Positions 53,825-63,075 are shown, counted from the stretch's first letter. The stretch is DNA of 64,000 nt from Gordonia paraffinivorans NBRC 108238 (GCF_000344155.1 NZ_BAOQ01000004.1:1-64000), one strand, 5' to 3'. Program-made: numbers and translations. Notes: a model not told the origin generated them from the letters alone.

Positions 53825-54978
53825 CGAATCCCCAAGCCGCGCGCCACGATCCCGCGCAAGATCTCGTTGGTGCCGCCGCGCAGCGTGAAAGCCGGTGTGT
53901 GCAGGACGCTCTGGGCCATCAGACGCTCCATGCGCGAACCGCCGGAGCACCGTGCCGCAACTCCCGAGGAGCTGCGGATCGCGTCGACCAGGTCGCCCTC
54001 GAACGTCGAGCCCAGGTCCTTCACCATGGCGGCCAGGACATCGGGGCGCCGCCCGGCCGACAGCTCGTCGGCCACCTGCAGCGACATCGACCGCAGCGCC
54101 CAGGCGCGCGCGGTGAGCGTGCCCAGCGTCACGCGCTGTTCCTCCGTCGCGCCGTGCGTGCGCAGTTCGTCGGCCCAGGCGCGCAGCAACGGCATCGTGC
54201 TGAGGTAGCGCTCGGGTCCGGAACGCTCGAAGGCCAGCTCGCGCATCACCTGCGACCATCCCTTTCCGCGCTCGCCCAGCAGAGCCGACGAGTCGACGAC
54301 CGCGTCGTGGAAGATGACCTCGTTGAAGTGGGCCTGCCCGTCGATGCTCTCCAGCGGACGGATCTCGATGTCGGGGTGGGGGAGGTCGATGACGAGCTGG
54401 GACAGACCCTCGTGCCGGTCCTCCGGGCGACCGTCGGTGCGCGCGAGCAGCACCATCGCGTGGGCGAGATGCGCACCCGTCGTCCACACCTTGGTGCCGC
54501 TGATCGTCCAGGAGTCGCCGCCCGCGACGGCGCGGGTCCGGACCGCGGCGAGGTCGGAGCCGGCGTCCGGCTCGCTCATGCCGATCGCGAAGAACGACGT
54601 CCCGGCCGCGATCCCGGGCAGATAGCGCTGCTTCTGCTCCTCGGTGCCGTTGGCGAGGATGCCCGGCGCCATCTGCCGGTCGGCGATCCAGTGCGCGGCC
54701 ACCGGGGCCCCGTGGGCGAGCAACTCCTCGGTGATCACGAACCGCTCCGTCGCGGTGCGCCCCCGGCCGCCGTAGGCCTGCGGGATGGTCATCCCGAGCC
54801 AACCGCGCTCGCCGAGCCTCCGGCTGAACTCCGGGTCGAAACCGGTCATCCAGCTGTCGACATCGGGCTCGAAGGCGCCGCGATCGATCTCGTCGCGCAG
54901 GAAGGCTCGGACGTCGGCGCGCAATGCCTCCAGGTCGTCGCGGGTGACGGCCCGGGTCTCGGTGATGGTGCCCGTCAT
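53821..54978 (-). CDS. acyl-CoA dehydrogenase, catalytic-type subunit
   Basis: A 385-residue acyl-CoA dehydrogenase. Flavin-binding segment GMSEPDAGSDLAAVRTRAV (133-151), KVWTTGAH, and Glu251 in ELAFERSGPERY at the catalytic-base position, ending with RGGTNEILRGIVARGLG. The ATG at 54978 overlaps the crotonase stop (ATGA). It pairs with the following FadE to form a probable alpha2-beta2 enzyme like the steroid ChsE complexes. It does not match FadE26/27 or FadE28/29 closely, so its substrate is open. Confidence 0.87.
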   Translation of the reverse strand: MTGTITETRAVTRDDLEALRADVRAFLRDEIDRGAFEPDVDSWMTGFDPEFSRRLGERGWLGMTIPQAYGGRGRTATERFVITEELLAHGAPVAAHWIADRQMAPGILANGTEEQKQRYLPGIAAGTSFFAIGMSEPDAGSDLAAVRTRAVAGGDSWTISGTKVWTTGAHLAHAMVLLARTDGRPEDRHEGLSQLVIDLPHPDIEIRPLESIDGQAHFNEVIFHDAVVDSSALLGERGKGWSQVMRELAFERSGPERYLSTMPLLRAWADELRTHGATEEQRVTLGTLTARAWALRSMSLQVADELSAGRRPDVLAAMVKDLGSTFEGDLVDAIRSSSGVAARCSGGSRMERLMAQSVLHTPAFTLRGGTNEILRGIVARGLGIR

Positions 54979-55820
54979 CTGCGCTCCGGCCCCCGGGAAG
55001 ACCAGGCCTGCTTGCCCTTCCGCGACATCGACCACATCTGCACGCCGCGCTCGATCTCGAGCGCCGAGGCCCAGCTGACCGCCGGCGGGCCGAGCTCGAG
55101 GCGGGCGCTGGTCATGACCCGCCGGGTCAGCTCGGGGTCGCGGGCGGCCGGTCCGGTCAGCCCGTCGACGAGTGCCGGCAGCTCCTCCGCCGGTGCCGCG
55201 GCGTAGGCGAGCCCGCGCGCCACGGCCTGCTCGCCGGTCAGGCTCTGCCCGCACGCCGCCAGCGCGATCGTGGCGGACCAGCCGACCGCTCGTCCGAGCA
55301 GGGAGAGATGGCCTCCGCCGGGGTGGATGCTGCGTGTCAGGAAGCCGCTGTCGAGCACGGCGTCGGGGGTGGTCACCATGATGTCGGTCGCCATGGCCAG
55401 GTTCAGTCCGGCACCCACCGCGCCGCCGATCACGACGGAGATGGTCGGTACGGGCAGGCTTCCGACACGGACGAATGCGCCGTACACCGCCGACGTCCGC
55501 GCGACCGCCTCCGGCGAGGCCGGGTCGGCCGACGAGCTGGCCAGGTCGCGGGTGTCGGCCCCACTGCAGAAGTACTGCCCCGCGGCGTCGACGACGACCA
55601 CGCCGACGCTCGCGTCGTCGGCGACCCGATCGCAGAACTCCTCGATGGCCGCGGCCATCTCGAGGTTGATCGCGTTCTTGCGCCGGGGGTTGGTCAGGGT
55701 CAGTCGCGCCACGCCGTCGGTGAACGAGGTGAGAATGGCCGGACCGTCGGCCTCGGCGGAGGTCGTCCGGGTCGGACCCGACCCGGACGCGGAGGGGTTG
55801 GTTGTTCCTTCGGTGGTCAT
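54975..55820 (-). CDS. crotonase-family protein lacking hydratase glutamates
   Basis: A 281-residue crotonase-fold protein with oxyanion motif YFCSGADTRDLA and the loop VIGGAVGAGLNLAMATDIMV. The two Glu positions of hydratases are Asn (GAGLN) and Thr (SGFLTRSIHPGGG), so simple enoyl-CoA hydration is unlikely; it could be an isomerase, hydrolase or C-C lyase. It leads a leftward operon with two FadE genes, joined by ATGA overlaps. The ATG at 55820 is about 300 bases from the double KstR site at 56123. Confidence 0.8.
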   Translation of the reverse strand: MTTEGTTNPSASGSGPTRTTSAEADGPAILTSFTDGVARLTLTNPRRKNAINLEMAAAIEEFCDRVADDASVGVVVVDAAGQYFCSGADTRDLASSSADPASPEAVARTSAVYGAFVRVGSLPVPTISVVIGGAVGAGLNLAMATDIMVTTPDAVLDSGFLTRSIHPGGGHLSLLGRAVGWSATIALAACGQSLTGEQAVARGLAYAAAPAEELPALVDGLTGPAARDPELTRRVMTSARLELGPPAVSWASALEIERGVQMWSMSRKGKQAWSSRGPERR

Positions 55821-56122
55821 GCGCCGAACGTACAAGAGCGGATGCTGGGCCGTATCCGATTCGACCGCTGGCTGGGACGTCCGTGCCGGCGGGGATCGGT
55901 CACCCGCTGAGTTGGAAGGGTCCGCTCGCCGGGGATCACTGCGGCGCTCCTGTGCGGCGGAAGGCGATCGGCACCGGCCGTAGGGCGGCGGATGCAGACA
56001 GCAGGAGGGGTGGTTGTTCGACGGCGTGGCCGACCGGGCTTTCGGTCCCGGCGTGCGGGGGCGTCGTAGTGCAATCACGGGGGATCGACGACCCGGTCGG
56101 CGGACAGCCGGTGTCGCAATAC
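55821..56122. other. divergent intergenic region before the hsaE operators
   Basis: About 300 bases between the leftward crotonase gene and the KstR sites. It should contain the promoter of the leftward operon. No coding frame, repeat or further operator was recognised. Confidence 0.5.
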
Positions 56123-56153
56123 TGGAACCTGTTCTAAACTAGAACACGTTCAC
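56123..56153. promoter_or_regulatory. two adjacent KstR sites before hsaE
   Basis: TGGAACCTGTTCTA (56123-56136) and TAGAACACGTTCAC (56140-56153) lie three bases apart, each matching the KstR consensus with one or two mismatches in the outer positions. They are 21 bases upstream of the hsaE ATG and may also affect the leftward crotonase-FadE operon. Confidence 0.9.
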
Positions 56154-56173
56154 TTTCGGAAGGCGAGGAATCC

Positions 56174-56962
56174 ATGGCGGTTGACCAGCAGGTTCGAGAG
56201 CAGATCGCCGCAGATCTGTGGAACGCGGAGCAGACGGCGACGGCGATCGACCGTCCCACCGACACCCATCCCGACCTCGACGTGGTCGACGCTTACGAGA
56301 TCCAGCTGATCAACATCCGCAAGCGGCTCGACGCCGGCGCGAAGGTGGCCGGGCACAAGGTCGGCCTCGCCTCCGAGGCGATGCAGAAGATGATGGGGGT
56401 CGACGAGCCCGACTACGGGCACCTCCTCGACGAGATGCAGTACTTCGAGGACACCCCTATCGACGCGAAGACGCTGTGCTTCCCGCGCGTCGAGGTCGAG
56501 GTCGGGTACATCCTCGGCGAGGACCTGCCGGGCGAGGGGTGCACCAACGAGGACGTCATCGCGGCGGTCGAGTGGGTGGTCCCGGCGATCGAGCTCATCG
56601 ACTCGCGCATCAAGGACTGGAAGATCACCCTGTGCGACACGATCGCCGACAACGCGTCGTCGTGCGGCTGGATCCTCGGTAAGGAGCGTGTGCCGATCAG
56701 CGAGATCGACACCGGCGACATCGACGCGGTGCTGCACCGCAACGGCGAGATCGTCGCGAATGGCAACTCCTCGGCGGTGCTGGGTCATCCGCTCAACGCG
56801 GTGTCGTGGCTGGCGCGCAAGGTCGACGGCTTCGGGGTGCGGCTGCGCAAGGGCGACGTCATCCTGCCGGGCACCGCGACGCGGGCCATCGACATCGCCG
56901 CCGGGGACCACTTCGTCGCCGAGTTCGCCGGACTCGGCTCGGTCACTCTCGATTTCACCTGA
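56174..56962 (+). CDS. hsaE: 2-hydroxypentadienoate-type hydratase HsaE
   Basis: A 262-residue enzyme of the fumarylacetoacetase/MhpD fold. GHKVGLASEAMQ (60-71) is the signature; the metal ligands are Glu107, Glu109 (PRVEVEVGYIL) and Glu140. It hydrates 2-hydroxyhexa-2,4-dienoate, released when the A/B rings of cholesterol are cleaved, to 4-hydroxy-2-oxohexanoate. The ATG at 56174 follows AAGGCGAGG. It heads an operon with hsaG and hsaF. Confidence 0.93.
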   Translation: MAVDQQVREQIAADLWNAEQTATAIDRPTDTHPDLDVVDAYEIQLINIRKRLDAGAKVAGHKVGLASEAMQKMMGVDEPDYGHLLDEMQYFEDTPIDAKTLCFPRVEVEVGYILGEDLPGEGCTNEDVIAAVEWVVPAIELIDSRIKDWKITLCDTIADNASSCGWILGKERVPISEIDTGDIDAVLHRNGEIVANGNSSAVLGHPLNAVSWLARKVDGFGVRLRKGDVILPGTATRAIDIAAGDHFVAEFAGLGSVTLDFT

Positions 56963-56998
56963 TTCACCAGACTTTTCACGAGCACAAGGAGGGTTCAC

Positions 56999-57904
56999 GT
57001 GGCGGCAAAGCTGACCGCGGCGATCATCGGATCGGGCAACATCGGCACCGATCTGATGTACAAGCTGGAGCGTTCGGAGGTCATCGATCCGCGATGGATG
57101 GTCGGTATCGATCCCGACTCCGAGGGGATGAAGCGCGCCGCCGACCACGGCCTCATCACCATGAGCGGCGGCGCGGACGAACTCCTCGCCTCGCAGGAGA
57201 AGCCCGACCTCATCTTCGAGGCGACCTCGGCCTACGTGCACCGCGAGTACGCGCCCAAGTACGAGGCGGCGGGGATCACCGCCATCGACCTCACCCCGGC
57301 CGCGGTCGGACCCGCAGTGGTCCCGCCGGCGAACCTGCGTGAGCACCTCGACGCCCCCAACACCAACATGATCACGTGCGGCGGTCAGGCCACCATCCCG
57401 ATGGTGCACGCGGTCAGTTCGGTCGTCCCGGTTCCGTACGCGGAGATCGTCGCATCGGTCGCATCCGTGTCGGCGGGTCCGGGCACCCGCGCGAACATCG
57501 ACGAGTTCACCCGCACCACGTCGAAGGGCATCGAGACGATCGGCGGTGCCGACCGCGGCAAGGCCATCATCATCCTGAACCCGGCCGACCCGCCGATGAT
57601 CATGCGCGACACCATCTTCTGCGCGATCCCCGAGGATGCCGACACCGACGCGATCGCCGAGTCGATCCACAAGCGGGAGAAGGAGATCCAGGAGTACGTG
57701 CCGGGTTACCGGCTGCTGCAGGAGCCGCAGTTCGACCCGCCGAGCGTCATCAACGGCGGTTTCGCCCGCGTGTCCATCTTCGTGGAGGTCGAGGGCGCGG
57801 GAGACTTCCTGCCGCCCTACGCCGGAAACCTCGACATCATGACCGCCGCCGCCACCAAGGTCGGCGAAGAACTCGCCAAGAAGAAGTTGGGAGTCCCCGC
57901 ATGA
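56999..57904 (+). CDS. hsaG: acylating aldehyde dehydrogenase HsaG
   Basis: A 301-residue CoA-acylating acetaldehyde/propionaldehyde dehydrogenase. NAD motif GSGNIGTD is at 11-18 and the nucleophile is Cys127 in MITCGGQAT. It converts the aldehyde from HsaF (propanal in the steroid pathway) to propionyl-CoA through a channelled complex. GTG at 56999 follows AAGGAGG. Its stop overlaps the hsaF ATG (ATGA). Confidence 0.95.
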   Translation: MAAKLTAAIIGSGNIGTDLMYKLERSEVIDPRWMVGIDPDSEGMKRAADHGLITMSGGADELLASQEKPDLIFEATSAYVHREYAPKYEAAGITAIDLTPAAVGPAVVPPANLREHLDAPNTNMITCGGQATIPMVHAVSSVVPVPYAEIVASVASVSAGPGTRANIDEFTRTTSKGIETIGGADRGKAIIILNPADPPMIMRDTIFCAIPEDADTDAIAESIHKREKEIQEYVPGYRLLQEPQFDPPSVINGGFARVSIFVEVEGAGDFLPPYAGNLDIMTAAATKVGEELAKKKLGVPA

Positions 57905-58995
57905 GCACCAACGTCGCCCCCAGGCAGCACGACCCGAAGCTGATGGCGAACGCGCGCAAGTTCTCCGACGAACTCGACATCCGCGTCACCGACTCCTCGC
58001 TGCGCGACGGCAGCCACCACAAGCGGCACCAGTTCACCGAGGAAGAGGTGCGCGCGATCGTCGGCGCCCTCGACGAGGCCGGCGTGCCGGTCATCGAGGT
58101 GACCCACGGTGACGGACTCGGCGGCTCGTCGTTCAACTACGGCTTCTCCAAGACCCCGGAGCAGCAGCTCATCGCGGCCGCGGCGGACACCGCCAAGCGC
58201 GCCAAGATCGCCTTCCTCATGCTCCCGGGCCTCGGCACCAAGGACGACATCCGCGCCGCGCAGGACAACGGCGGCCAGATCTGCCGCATCGCCACCCACT
58301 GCACCGAGGCGGACGTGTCGATCCAGCACTTCGGCCTCGCCCGCGACCTCGGCCTCGAGACCGTCGGCTTCCTGATGATGAGCCACAGCCAGCCGCCGGA
58401 GGTCATCGCCAAGCAGGGCCGCATCATGGCCGACGCCGGCTGCCAGTGCGTCTACGTCGTCGACTCCGCGGGCGCCCTCGTCCTCGAGGACGTGACACTG
58501 CGGGTGGAGGCGCTGCGTGCCGAGCTCGGCGACGACGCGCAGATCGGCTTCCACGGCCACGAGAACCTCGACATCGCGATCGCCAACTCCATCCACGCGA
58601 TCCGCGCGGGCGCCCAGCAGATCGACGGTTCGGTCCGCCGCTTCGGCGCCGGTGCGGGCAACACCCCGACCGAGGCCCTCGTCGGCGTGTGCGACAAGCT
58701 CGGCATCAAGACCGGCATCGACTTCATGAAGATCGCCGACGCGGCGCAGGACGTCGTCCGTCCGGCGATGCCGACCGAGTGCCTGGTCGACCGTCCGTCG
58801 ATGATGATGGGCTACGCGGGCTGCTACAGCTCGTTCCTCAAGCACGCCGAGAGCCACGCGGAGCGGTACGGCGTCTCCGCGGCGGACATCCTCATCGAGG
58901 CCGGCAACCGCAAGCTGGTCGGCGGCCAGGAGGACCAGCTCATCGACATCGCGCTCGAGCTGAAGAAGAAGCAAGACGCGAATGCCGGGGTCTGA
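57901..58995 (+). CDS. hsaF: 4-hydroxy-2-oxoacid aldolase HsaF
   Basis: A 364-residue DmpG-type class II pyruvate aldolase. Arg35-Asp36 in [11 protein letters not shown], and metal ligands His218 and His220 in GFHGHENLD, are present; the C-terminal dimerisation and communication domain begins near 285. It splits 4-hydroxy-2-oxohexanoate into pyruvate and propanal, passed to HsaG. An N-terminal extension of about 15 residues exceeds the mycobacterial length of 346. Its end overlaps the next SDR gene by 14 bases. Confidence 0.95.
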   Translation: MSTNVAPRQHDPKLMANARKFSDELDIRVTDSSLRDGSHHKRHQFTEEEVRAIVGALDEAGVPVIEVTHGDGLGGSSFNYGFSKTPEQQLIAAAADTAKRAKIAFLMLPGLGTKDDIRAAQDNGGQICRIATHCTEADVSIQHFGLARDLGLETVGFLMMSHSQPPEVIAKQGRIMADAGCQCVYVVDSAGALVLEDVTLRVEALRAELGDDAQIGFHGHENLDIAIANSIHAIRAGAQQIDGSVRRFGAGAGNTPTEALVGVCDKLGIKTGIDFMKIADAAQDVVRPAMPTECLVDRPSMMMGYAGCYSSFLKHAESHAERYGVSAADILIEAGNRKLVGGQEDQLIDIALELKKKQDANAGV

Positions 58996-59821
58996 GCTCA
59001 CGTCGGGGGAGTCGACGGGGTTCGATCCGGGCAGGTACGGCCCGTGGGCGGTGATCGCCGGCGGTTCGGAAGGGGTGGGTGCGTCGTTCGCCCACCAGCT
59101 CGCCGACGCCGGCATCAACGTCGTGCTCCTCGCCCGCAAGCCGGGACCCCTGCAGGAGACCGCGGAGGCGGTACGGGCCAGGGGAGTGCAGGCAGTGACC
59201 CTCTCGCTCGACCTGACCGAGCTGGCGGCGATCGATGAGATCGTCTCGGCGACCGAGGGTCTCGACGTCGGTCTCCTGATCTACAACGCCGGGGCCAACA
59301 CCTACGGCGCCGACTTCGTCGACGGCGACCTCGCGGGATTCCAGAAGGTCATCGACCTCAACATCACCGCGCAACTCGCGCTCGTCCAGCATTTCGGCCG
59401 CCGGTTGAGGGATCGGGGACGGGGCGGGCTGCTGCTGGTCGGCTCGATGAGCGGCTACCTCGGTGGTCGTCACCTGTCGGTCTACGGCGGGGTCAAGGCC
59501 TTCGGGCGGGTCTTCGCCGAGTCGCTGTGGCTGGAACTGAGGGAGCACGGGGTCGACGTCCTCGAACTCGTCCTCGGCGTCACGCGCACCCCGGCGATGG
59601 AACGTGCCGGGCTGAACTTCGGCGGAGCGTTCAAGGCCGACGAACCCGACGACGTCGCACGGGAGGGGCTCGCGCACCTCGCCGACGGTCCGGTCTGGAT
59701 CGCCGGCGGCAACGCGCGGCGCGCCGAGAAGATCAACGGCCCCGACCGCCGGGGCCTGATCCTCGCCCAGCACGAGGCGATGGCGAAGCTGTTCCCGCAG
59801 AAGGAGGACGCTGCTCGTTGA
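58982..59821 (+). CDS. short-chain dehydrogenase in the hsa operon
   Basis: A 279-residue SDR. Cofactor motif AGGSEGVG (26-33), NAG strand YNAGANTYG (101-109), and catalytic Ser155, Tyr168 and Lys172 (YGGVK). The 20-residue N-terminal extension and the C-terminal helical tail ([17 protein letters not shown]) are typical of retinol/steroid dehydrogenase-like SDRs. Its position inside the KstR-controlled hsa operon implies a hydroxysteroid or degradation intermediate as substrate, but none can be named. It overlaps hsaF by 14 bases and the next gene by TTGA. Confidence 0.85.
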   Translation: MPGSELTSGESTGFDPGRYGPWAVIAGGSEGVGASFAHQLADAGINVVLLARKPGPLQETAEAVRARGVQAVTLSLDLTELAAIDEIVSATEGLDVGLLIYNAGANTYGADFVDGDLAGFQKVIDLNITAQLALVQHFGRRLRDRGRGGLLLVGSMSGYLGGRHLSVYGGVKAFGRVFAESLWLELREHGVDVLELVLGVTRTPAMERAGLNFGGAFKADEPDDVAREGLAHLADGPVWIAGGNARRAEKINGPDRRGLILAQHEAMAKLFPQKEDAAR

Positions 59822-60690
59822 GTTCTCTGCGCCTCGGCCTCACCAGCCCGATCGTCACCCGGCTGCCCGGCGTCGCCGGCGGTTGGGAGGCGAGCGCGGG
59901 AATCGCCGAACTGGCCGACATCGCGGTTGCCGCAGAGGAACTCGGCTTCGAGTACCTGACCTGCAGCGAACACGTCGCCGTGCCCACCGGGGTCGCCGCA
60001 CAACGCGGCGGCACCTACTGGGACCCGCTGTCGACCTTCGGTTTCCTGGCCGCGCGCACCCGGCGAATCCGGTTCGTCACGCAGGTTCTGGTGCTCGGCT
60101 ACCACCATCCGCTGGAGATCGCCAAGCGCTACGGCACCCTCGACACCATCAGCGGTGGACGACTCACGCTGGGCGTCGGGGTCGGTTCCCTCCGTGAGGA
60201 ATTCGAGTTGCTCGGCGCCGAGTTCGCCGGTCGCGGTGCCCTGGCCGACGACGCCCTCCGGGCGTTGCGCGCGTCGTTGTCGGTGCCCGAGCCCGCATAT
60301 GAGGGTTCCGCGTACCGGTACGGCGGGATGCTCGTCGAACCGCACGCGGTGCAGCCGCACGTGCCGATCTGGGTGGGCGGGCGAACCAGGCGGTCGCTGC
60401 GACGTGCCGTCGAACTCGGCGACGGATGGGTGCCGTTCGGCCTGGGGCGCGGGCAGTTGGCCGAGATGCTCGACTCGGTGTCGCCGCCCGACGATTTCGA
60501 GGTGGTGTTGCCGGCCGGGCCGCTCGATCCCACCGACGAACAGGCCACCGCCGCCGTGCTCGAGAAGACGCGGCGGGCGGGTGCCACGATCATCGGCGTG
60601 ACGATCCGCGCGGACTCGGCCGGCGACCACGTCGACAAGCTGCGACGGCTCGCCGACCTGGCCGGGCTGAAACCGACCGGGGAGAGGTGA
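59818..60690 (+). CDS. LLM-class F420-dependent oxidoreductase-like protein
   Basis: A 290-residue luciferase-like TIM-barrel protein. TCSEHVAVPTG near 42-52, RIRFVTQVLVLGYHHPLEIAKR and the glycine-rich GRLTLGVGVGSLREEFELLG mark the LLM family, and the PIWVGGRT strand follows; actinobacterial members mostly use coenzyme F420. The rare TTG start at 59818 is supported by exact TTGA overlap with the SDR stop. It probably reduces or oxidises a ketone or enone in steroid breakdown; the substrate is unknown. Confidence 0.84.
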   Translation: MSSLRLGLTSPIVTRLPGVAGGWEASAGIAELADIAVAAEELGFEYLTCSEHVAVPTGVAAQRGGTYWDPLSTFGFLAARTRRIRFVTQVLVLGYHHPLEIAKRYGTLDTISGGRLTLGVGVGSLREEFELLGAEFAGRGALADDALRALRASLSVPEPAYEGSAYRYGGMLVEPHAVQPHVPIWVGGRTRRSLRRAVELGDGWVPFGLGRGQLAEMLDSVSPPDDFEVVLPAGPLDPTDEQATAAVLEKTRRAGATIIGVTIRADSAGDHVDKLRRLADLAGLKPTGER

Positions 60691-60693
60691 GAG

Positions 60694-61206
60694 GTGGACA
60701 CCGTCGAGCAGAGACTCGCCGCGCTCGAGGCGACCGTGCGGACACTCGCCGACGAGCGGGAGATCACCCGGCTCGTCACCGCCTACGGCCCCCTCGTCGA
60801 CAGCGGTGACGCCGACGCGGTCGCCGGGCTCTGGACGCCCGACGGCGTCTACGACGTCGACGGCCTGTACATGCAGGGCCGCGACGACATCGTCGCGATG
60901 GTCCGCTCGGACGCCCATCAGGGGTTGATCCGGCGCGGGTGCACCCACCTGCAGGGCGCGGTCCACGTGAACCTGCACGGTGACGAGGCCCTCGCCGCCA
61001 GTCACTCGCTGCTCGTGCTCGCCGCCGAGGGCAAGGGCTTCCGAGTCCTGCGCGCCACCGCACACCACTGGCGGTTCGTCCGGACGGACGACGGCTGGAA
61101 GGTCGCGCGACGCACGAGCCGAGCGCTGGACGGGAACCCCGAGGCGCACCGGCTCCTCGCCGCCGGCGCTCACGGCGTCGACCTGGAGGACGATCCCCGC
61201 AGGTGA
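60694..61206 (+). CDS. SnoaL/NTF2-fold protein
   Basis: A 170-residue cone-shaped NTF2-like protein (SnoaL_4 type). The pattern TAYGPLVDSGDADAVAGLW then DGVYDVDG marks the N-terminal helix-strand, and HHWRFVRTDDGWKVARRTSR the C-terminal strands. The fold includes ketosteroid isomerases, dehydratases and non-enzymatic binders; the catalytic Asp is not certain. GTG at 60694 follows GAGAGG, three bases after the LLM gene. It may work on the product of the SDR or LLM enzyme. Confidence 0.8.
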   Translation: MDTVEQRLAALEATVRTLADEREITRLVTAYGPLVDSGDADAVAGLWTPDGVYDVDGLYMQGRDDIVAMVRSDAHQGLIRRGCTHLQGAVHVNLHGDEALAASHSLLVLAAEGKGFRVLRATAHHWRFVRTDDGWKVARRTSRALDGNPEAHRLLAAGAHGVDLEDDPRR

Positions 61207-61324
61207 GAGGAAGGCGGTTGACGCCCGCCGTGGGCCTCCTACCATCGATGACACACCGGACGGCGGGTTCGCCGTCGATGGTGCCGACCCCCGGCACCGA
61301 GGGAGTCACACCGAAGGAGTCGTG

Positions 61325-61540
61325 ATGGCAGCCGAGGAACCCTGGACCATCGATGCCGCCAACGATGCGGACGTCGCCGAGCAGACGATCCCGGTCGAAC
61401 CGTCCGATCTGGACCCCGAGGCGCCCGTCGTCGAGGAGGTCCCCACACCCGGCCTCGAGGTGAACCCCGCCGACCTCGTCGAACAGTCCATCCCGGTCGG
61501 CTCCGACGACTCGGACGACTATCCGCCGGTAGACGAGTAG
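61325..61540 (+). CDS. small acidic protein with an internal EQ-IPV repeat
   Basis: A 71-residue, strongly acidic, probably disordered protein. The 12-residue motif NDADVAEQTIPV (13-24) recurs as NPADLVEQSIPV (47-58). Short actinobacterial proteins with this AD-x-x-EQ motif are widespread but uncharacterised. A GTG three bases upstream of the ATG is an alternative start. It lies 118 bases after the SnoaL gene and just before a strong convergent terminator. Confidence 0.65.
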   Translation: MAAEEPWTIDAANDADVAEQTIPVEPSDLDPEAPVVEEVPTPGLEVNPADLVEQSIPVGSDDSDDYPPVDE

Positions 61541-61548
61541 CCCATTCG

Positions 61549-61603
61549 CGGCATTCGGTAGAAATCGATGGCGCTGTGCGCCAACGATTTCTACCGATTG
61601 CCG
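61549..61603. terminator. bidirectional terminator between convergent genes
   Basis: A 55-base near-perfect palindrome centred on 61576. Core arms CGGTAGAAATCG / CGATTTCTACCG and inner arms TGGCGC / GCGCCA are perfect, with a three-base loop. It begins nine bases after the acidic-protein stop and ends five bases before the stop of the leftward VOC gene, so it can terminate both. Confidence 0.9.
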
Positions 61604-61607
61604 CTTG

Positions 61608-62405
61608 TCACATACCGGCCGGCGGATGCCCCAGACAGATCAGCGCGCCCATCGGGTCCTTGACGGTGGCGAGGGTGCCGTAGGGCGTCTGCTCGCCGGG
61701 CATGACGACCTCCCCGCCCAGTGATTCCACCTGGCGCACCGTCGCCGCGACGTCGTCGACGGTGATGTACACGTGCCAGAAGGACGGCACCTCGGCCGGG
61801 TACATCGAGGCCGCGTCCATGATCCCGGCGTAGGACATCTCGCCGAAGAAGATCTGACCGTAACGGTCGGGACCCACCGCGTCCGGGTCGCCGCCGGTGC
61901 CCACCTCCTCGATGCGCGCGCCGAGCACCGCGCGGTAGAAGTCGACCGATTTCGCGTAGTCCTTGGAATGGGTCTCGAACCAGTAGGGCGTGCCGTGGAC
62001 GCCGTACTCGGAGTAGCCGGTGTGCCGATCCGGTTGCCAGAAGCCGACGACCGCTCCTGCGGCGTCGGCGACGAGCAGCATGGTGCCCTCCTCGCCGATC
62101 TTCATCGGCGGGAACACGACATTGCCACCGGCCGCCTCGACGGCCCGCGCGGTGGCCTCGGCGTCCTCGGTGTGCAGGTAGACCGACCAGACATCCGACG
62201 GTGCGCCCGCGCCCTCCATCACCGGGCTCAGGCCCGCGACGCGGCGGCCGTTCCTGGTGAAGTTCCGATATCCGCCCATCTCCTCGTCGGGCGCCTCGGC
62301 CTCCCAGCCGAAGATCTCGCCGTAGAACCGTTCTGCCCTCGCGGTGTCGCTGCTCATCAGGTCGAACCAGATCGGGGCCCCGGATGGTGCTGCGTAGTCG
62401 GCCAT
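61608..62405 (-). CDS. two-domain VOC (glyoxalase/bleomycin-resistance) protein
   Basis: A 265-residue protein with two VOC domains (about 8-128 and 138-262). The first starts PIWFDLMSSDTARAERFYGE and the second GTPYWFETHSKDYAKSVDFY; each ends in a strand such as LATVKDPMGALICLG. Proteins of this layout are common in actinobacteria and bind or transform small hydrophobic compounds; the metal residues are incomplete, so activity is uncertain. ATG at 62405 follows GAGAGGGA. Confidence 0.86.
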   Translation of the reverse strand: MADYAAPSGAPIWFDLMSSDTARAERFYGEIFGWEAEAPDEEMGGYRNFTRNGRRVAGLSPVMEGAGAPSDVWSVYLHTEDAEATARAVEAAGGNVVFPPMKIGEEGTMLLVADAAGAVVGFWQPDRHTGYSEYGVHGTPYWFETHSKDYAKSVDFYRAVLGARIEEVGTGGDPDAVGPDRYGQIFFGEMSYAGIMDAASMYPAEVPSFWHVYITVDDVAATVRQVESLGGEVVMPGEQTPYGTLATVKDPMGALICLGHPPAGM

Positions 62406-62514
62406 GTCATGTCCCTCTCGATGTGCGGTGGTCATGTCGACGTGCTGTCACAGTGCAGACATCGAGCGTCTCGCAAACTCATCGCCGAGGGGCCGGGATG
62501 GCAACCTTGATGCC

Positions 62515-63075
62515 ATGACGACGCAACGGGAGTTCGTGGAGGGACTGCGGAGGTGGGTGTGGCCTGCCGCCCTCGCCGGTGGACTCCTCCTGGTGCTGTT
62601 CGCACAGGTGGAGTGGGGAAGCACCGACGAGGGCGTGCAGCCGTCCATCACCGGCCTCGGGCGCGTCACCGTGCCGGGGGCGAGCGACGAGGACGTGGCC
62701 TACTTCTTCGCCGACAACACCGATCGTCCCGGTCTCACCGTGCTGGTCGCCGACATCGTCGTCGCGGTGGCCGCCGCGCTGGGATGGTGGCGGGAGCGCC
62801 TCCGTCCCGCGGCGATCGGTGTGATCGGGGTGGCGTCGGCGGTGGCGCTGGTGGCCGGGGCCATGGTGCTGGCCGATCCGGCGGCCCACCTCTTCACCGA
62901 TCGCGTGGCCCGAGCGCTCGATTCCGAGCTGCCGCGGATGGACCCGGGGTACGGGCTGATCGGGACCGTGGCCGTCGCGGCCGGGTTGATCGTCGTCGCC
63001 GTGTCGGCGATCGCGTCGATGATCAGGCCGCGAGCGCCGGAGCGGCGACTCACCCCAGGCGACGGATCGTCTTGA
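62515..63075 (+). CDS. hypothetical membrane protein (4 TMS)
   Basis: A 186-residue protein with four hydrophobic segments, about 15-35, 73-92, 98-120 and 145-166. The exported loop after segment 1 is polar (EWGSTDEGVQPSITGLG) and a short basic C-terminus (RPRAPERRL) should face the cytoplasm. No family was recognised. Its last 26 bases overlap the 3' end of the convergent NlpC/P60 gene. Confidence 0.7.
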   Translation: MTTQREFVEGLRRWVWPAALAGGLLLVLFAQVEWGSTDEGVQPSITGLGRVTVPGASDEDVAYFFADNTDRPGLTVLVADIVVAVAAALGWWRERLRPAAIGVIGVASAVALVAGAMVLADPAAHLFTDRVARALDSELPRMDPGYGLIGTVAVAAGLIVVAVSAIASMIRPRAPERRLTPGDGSS

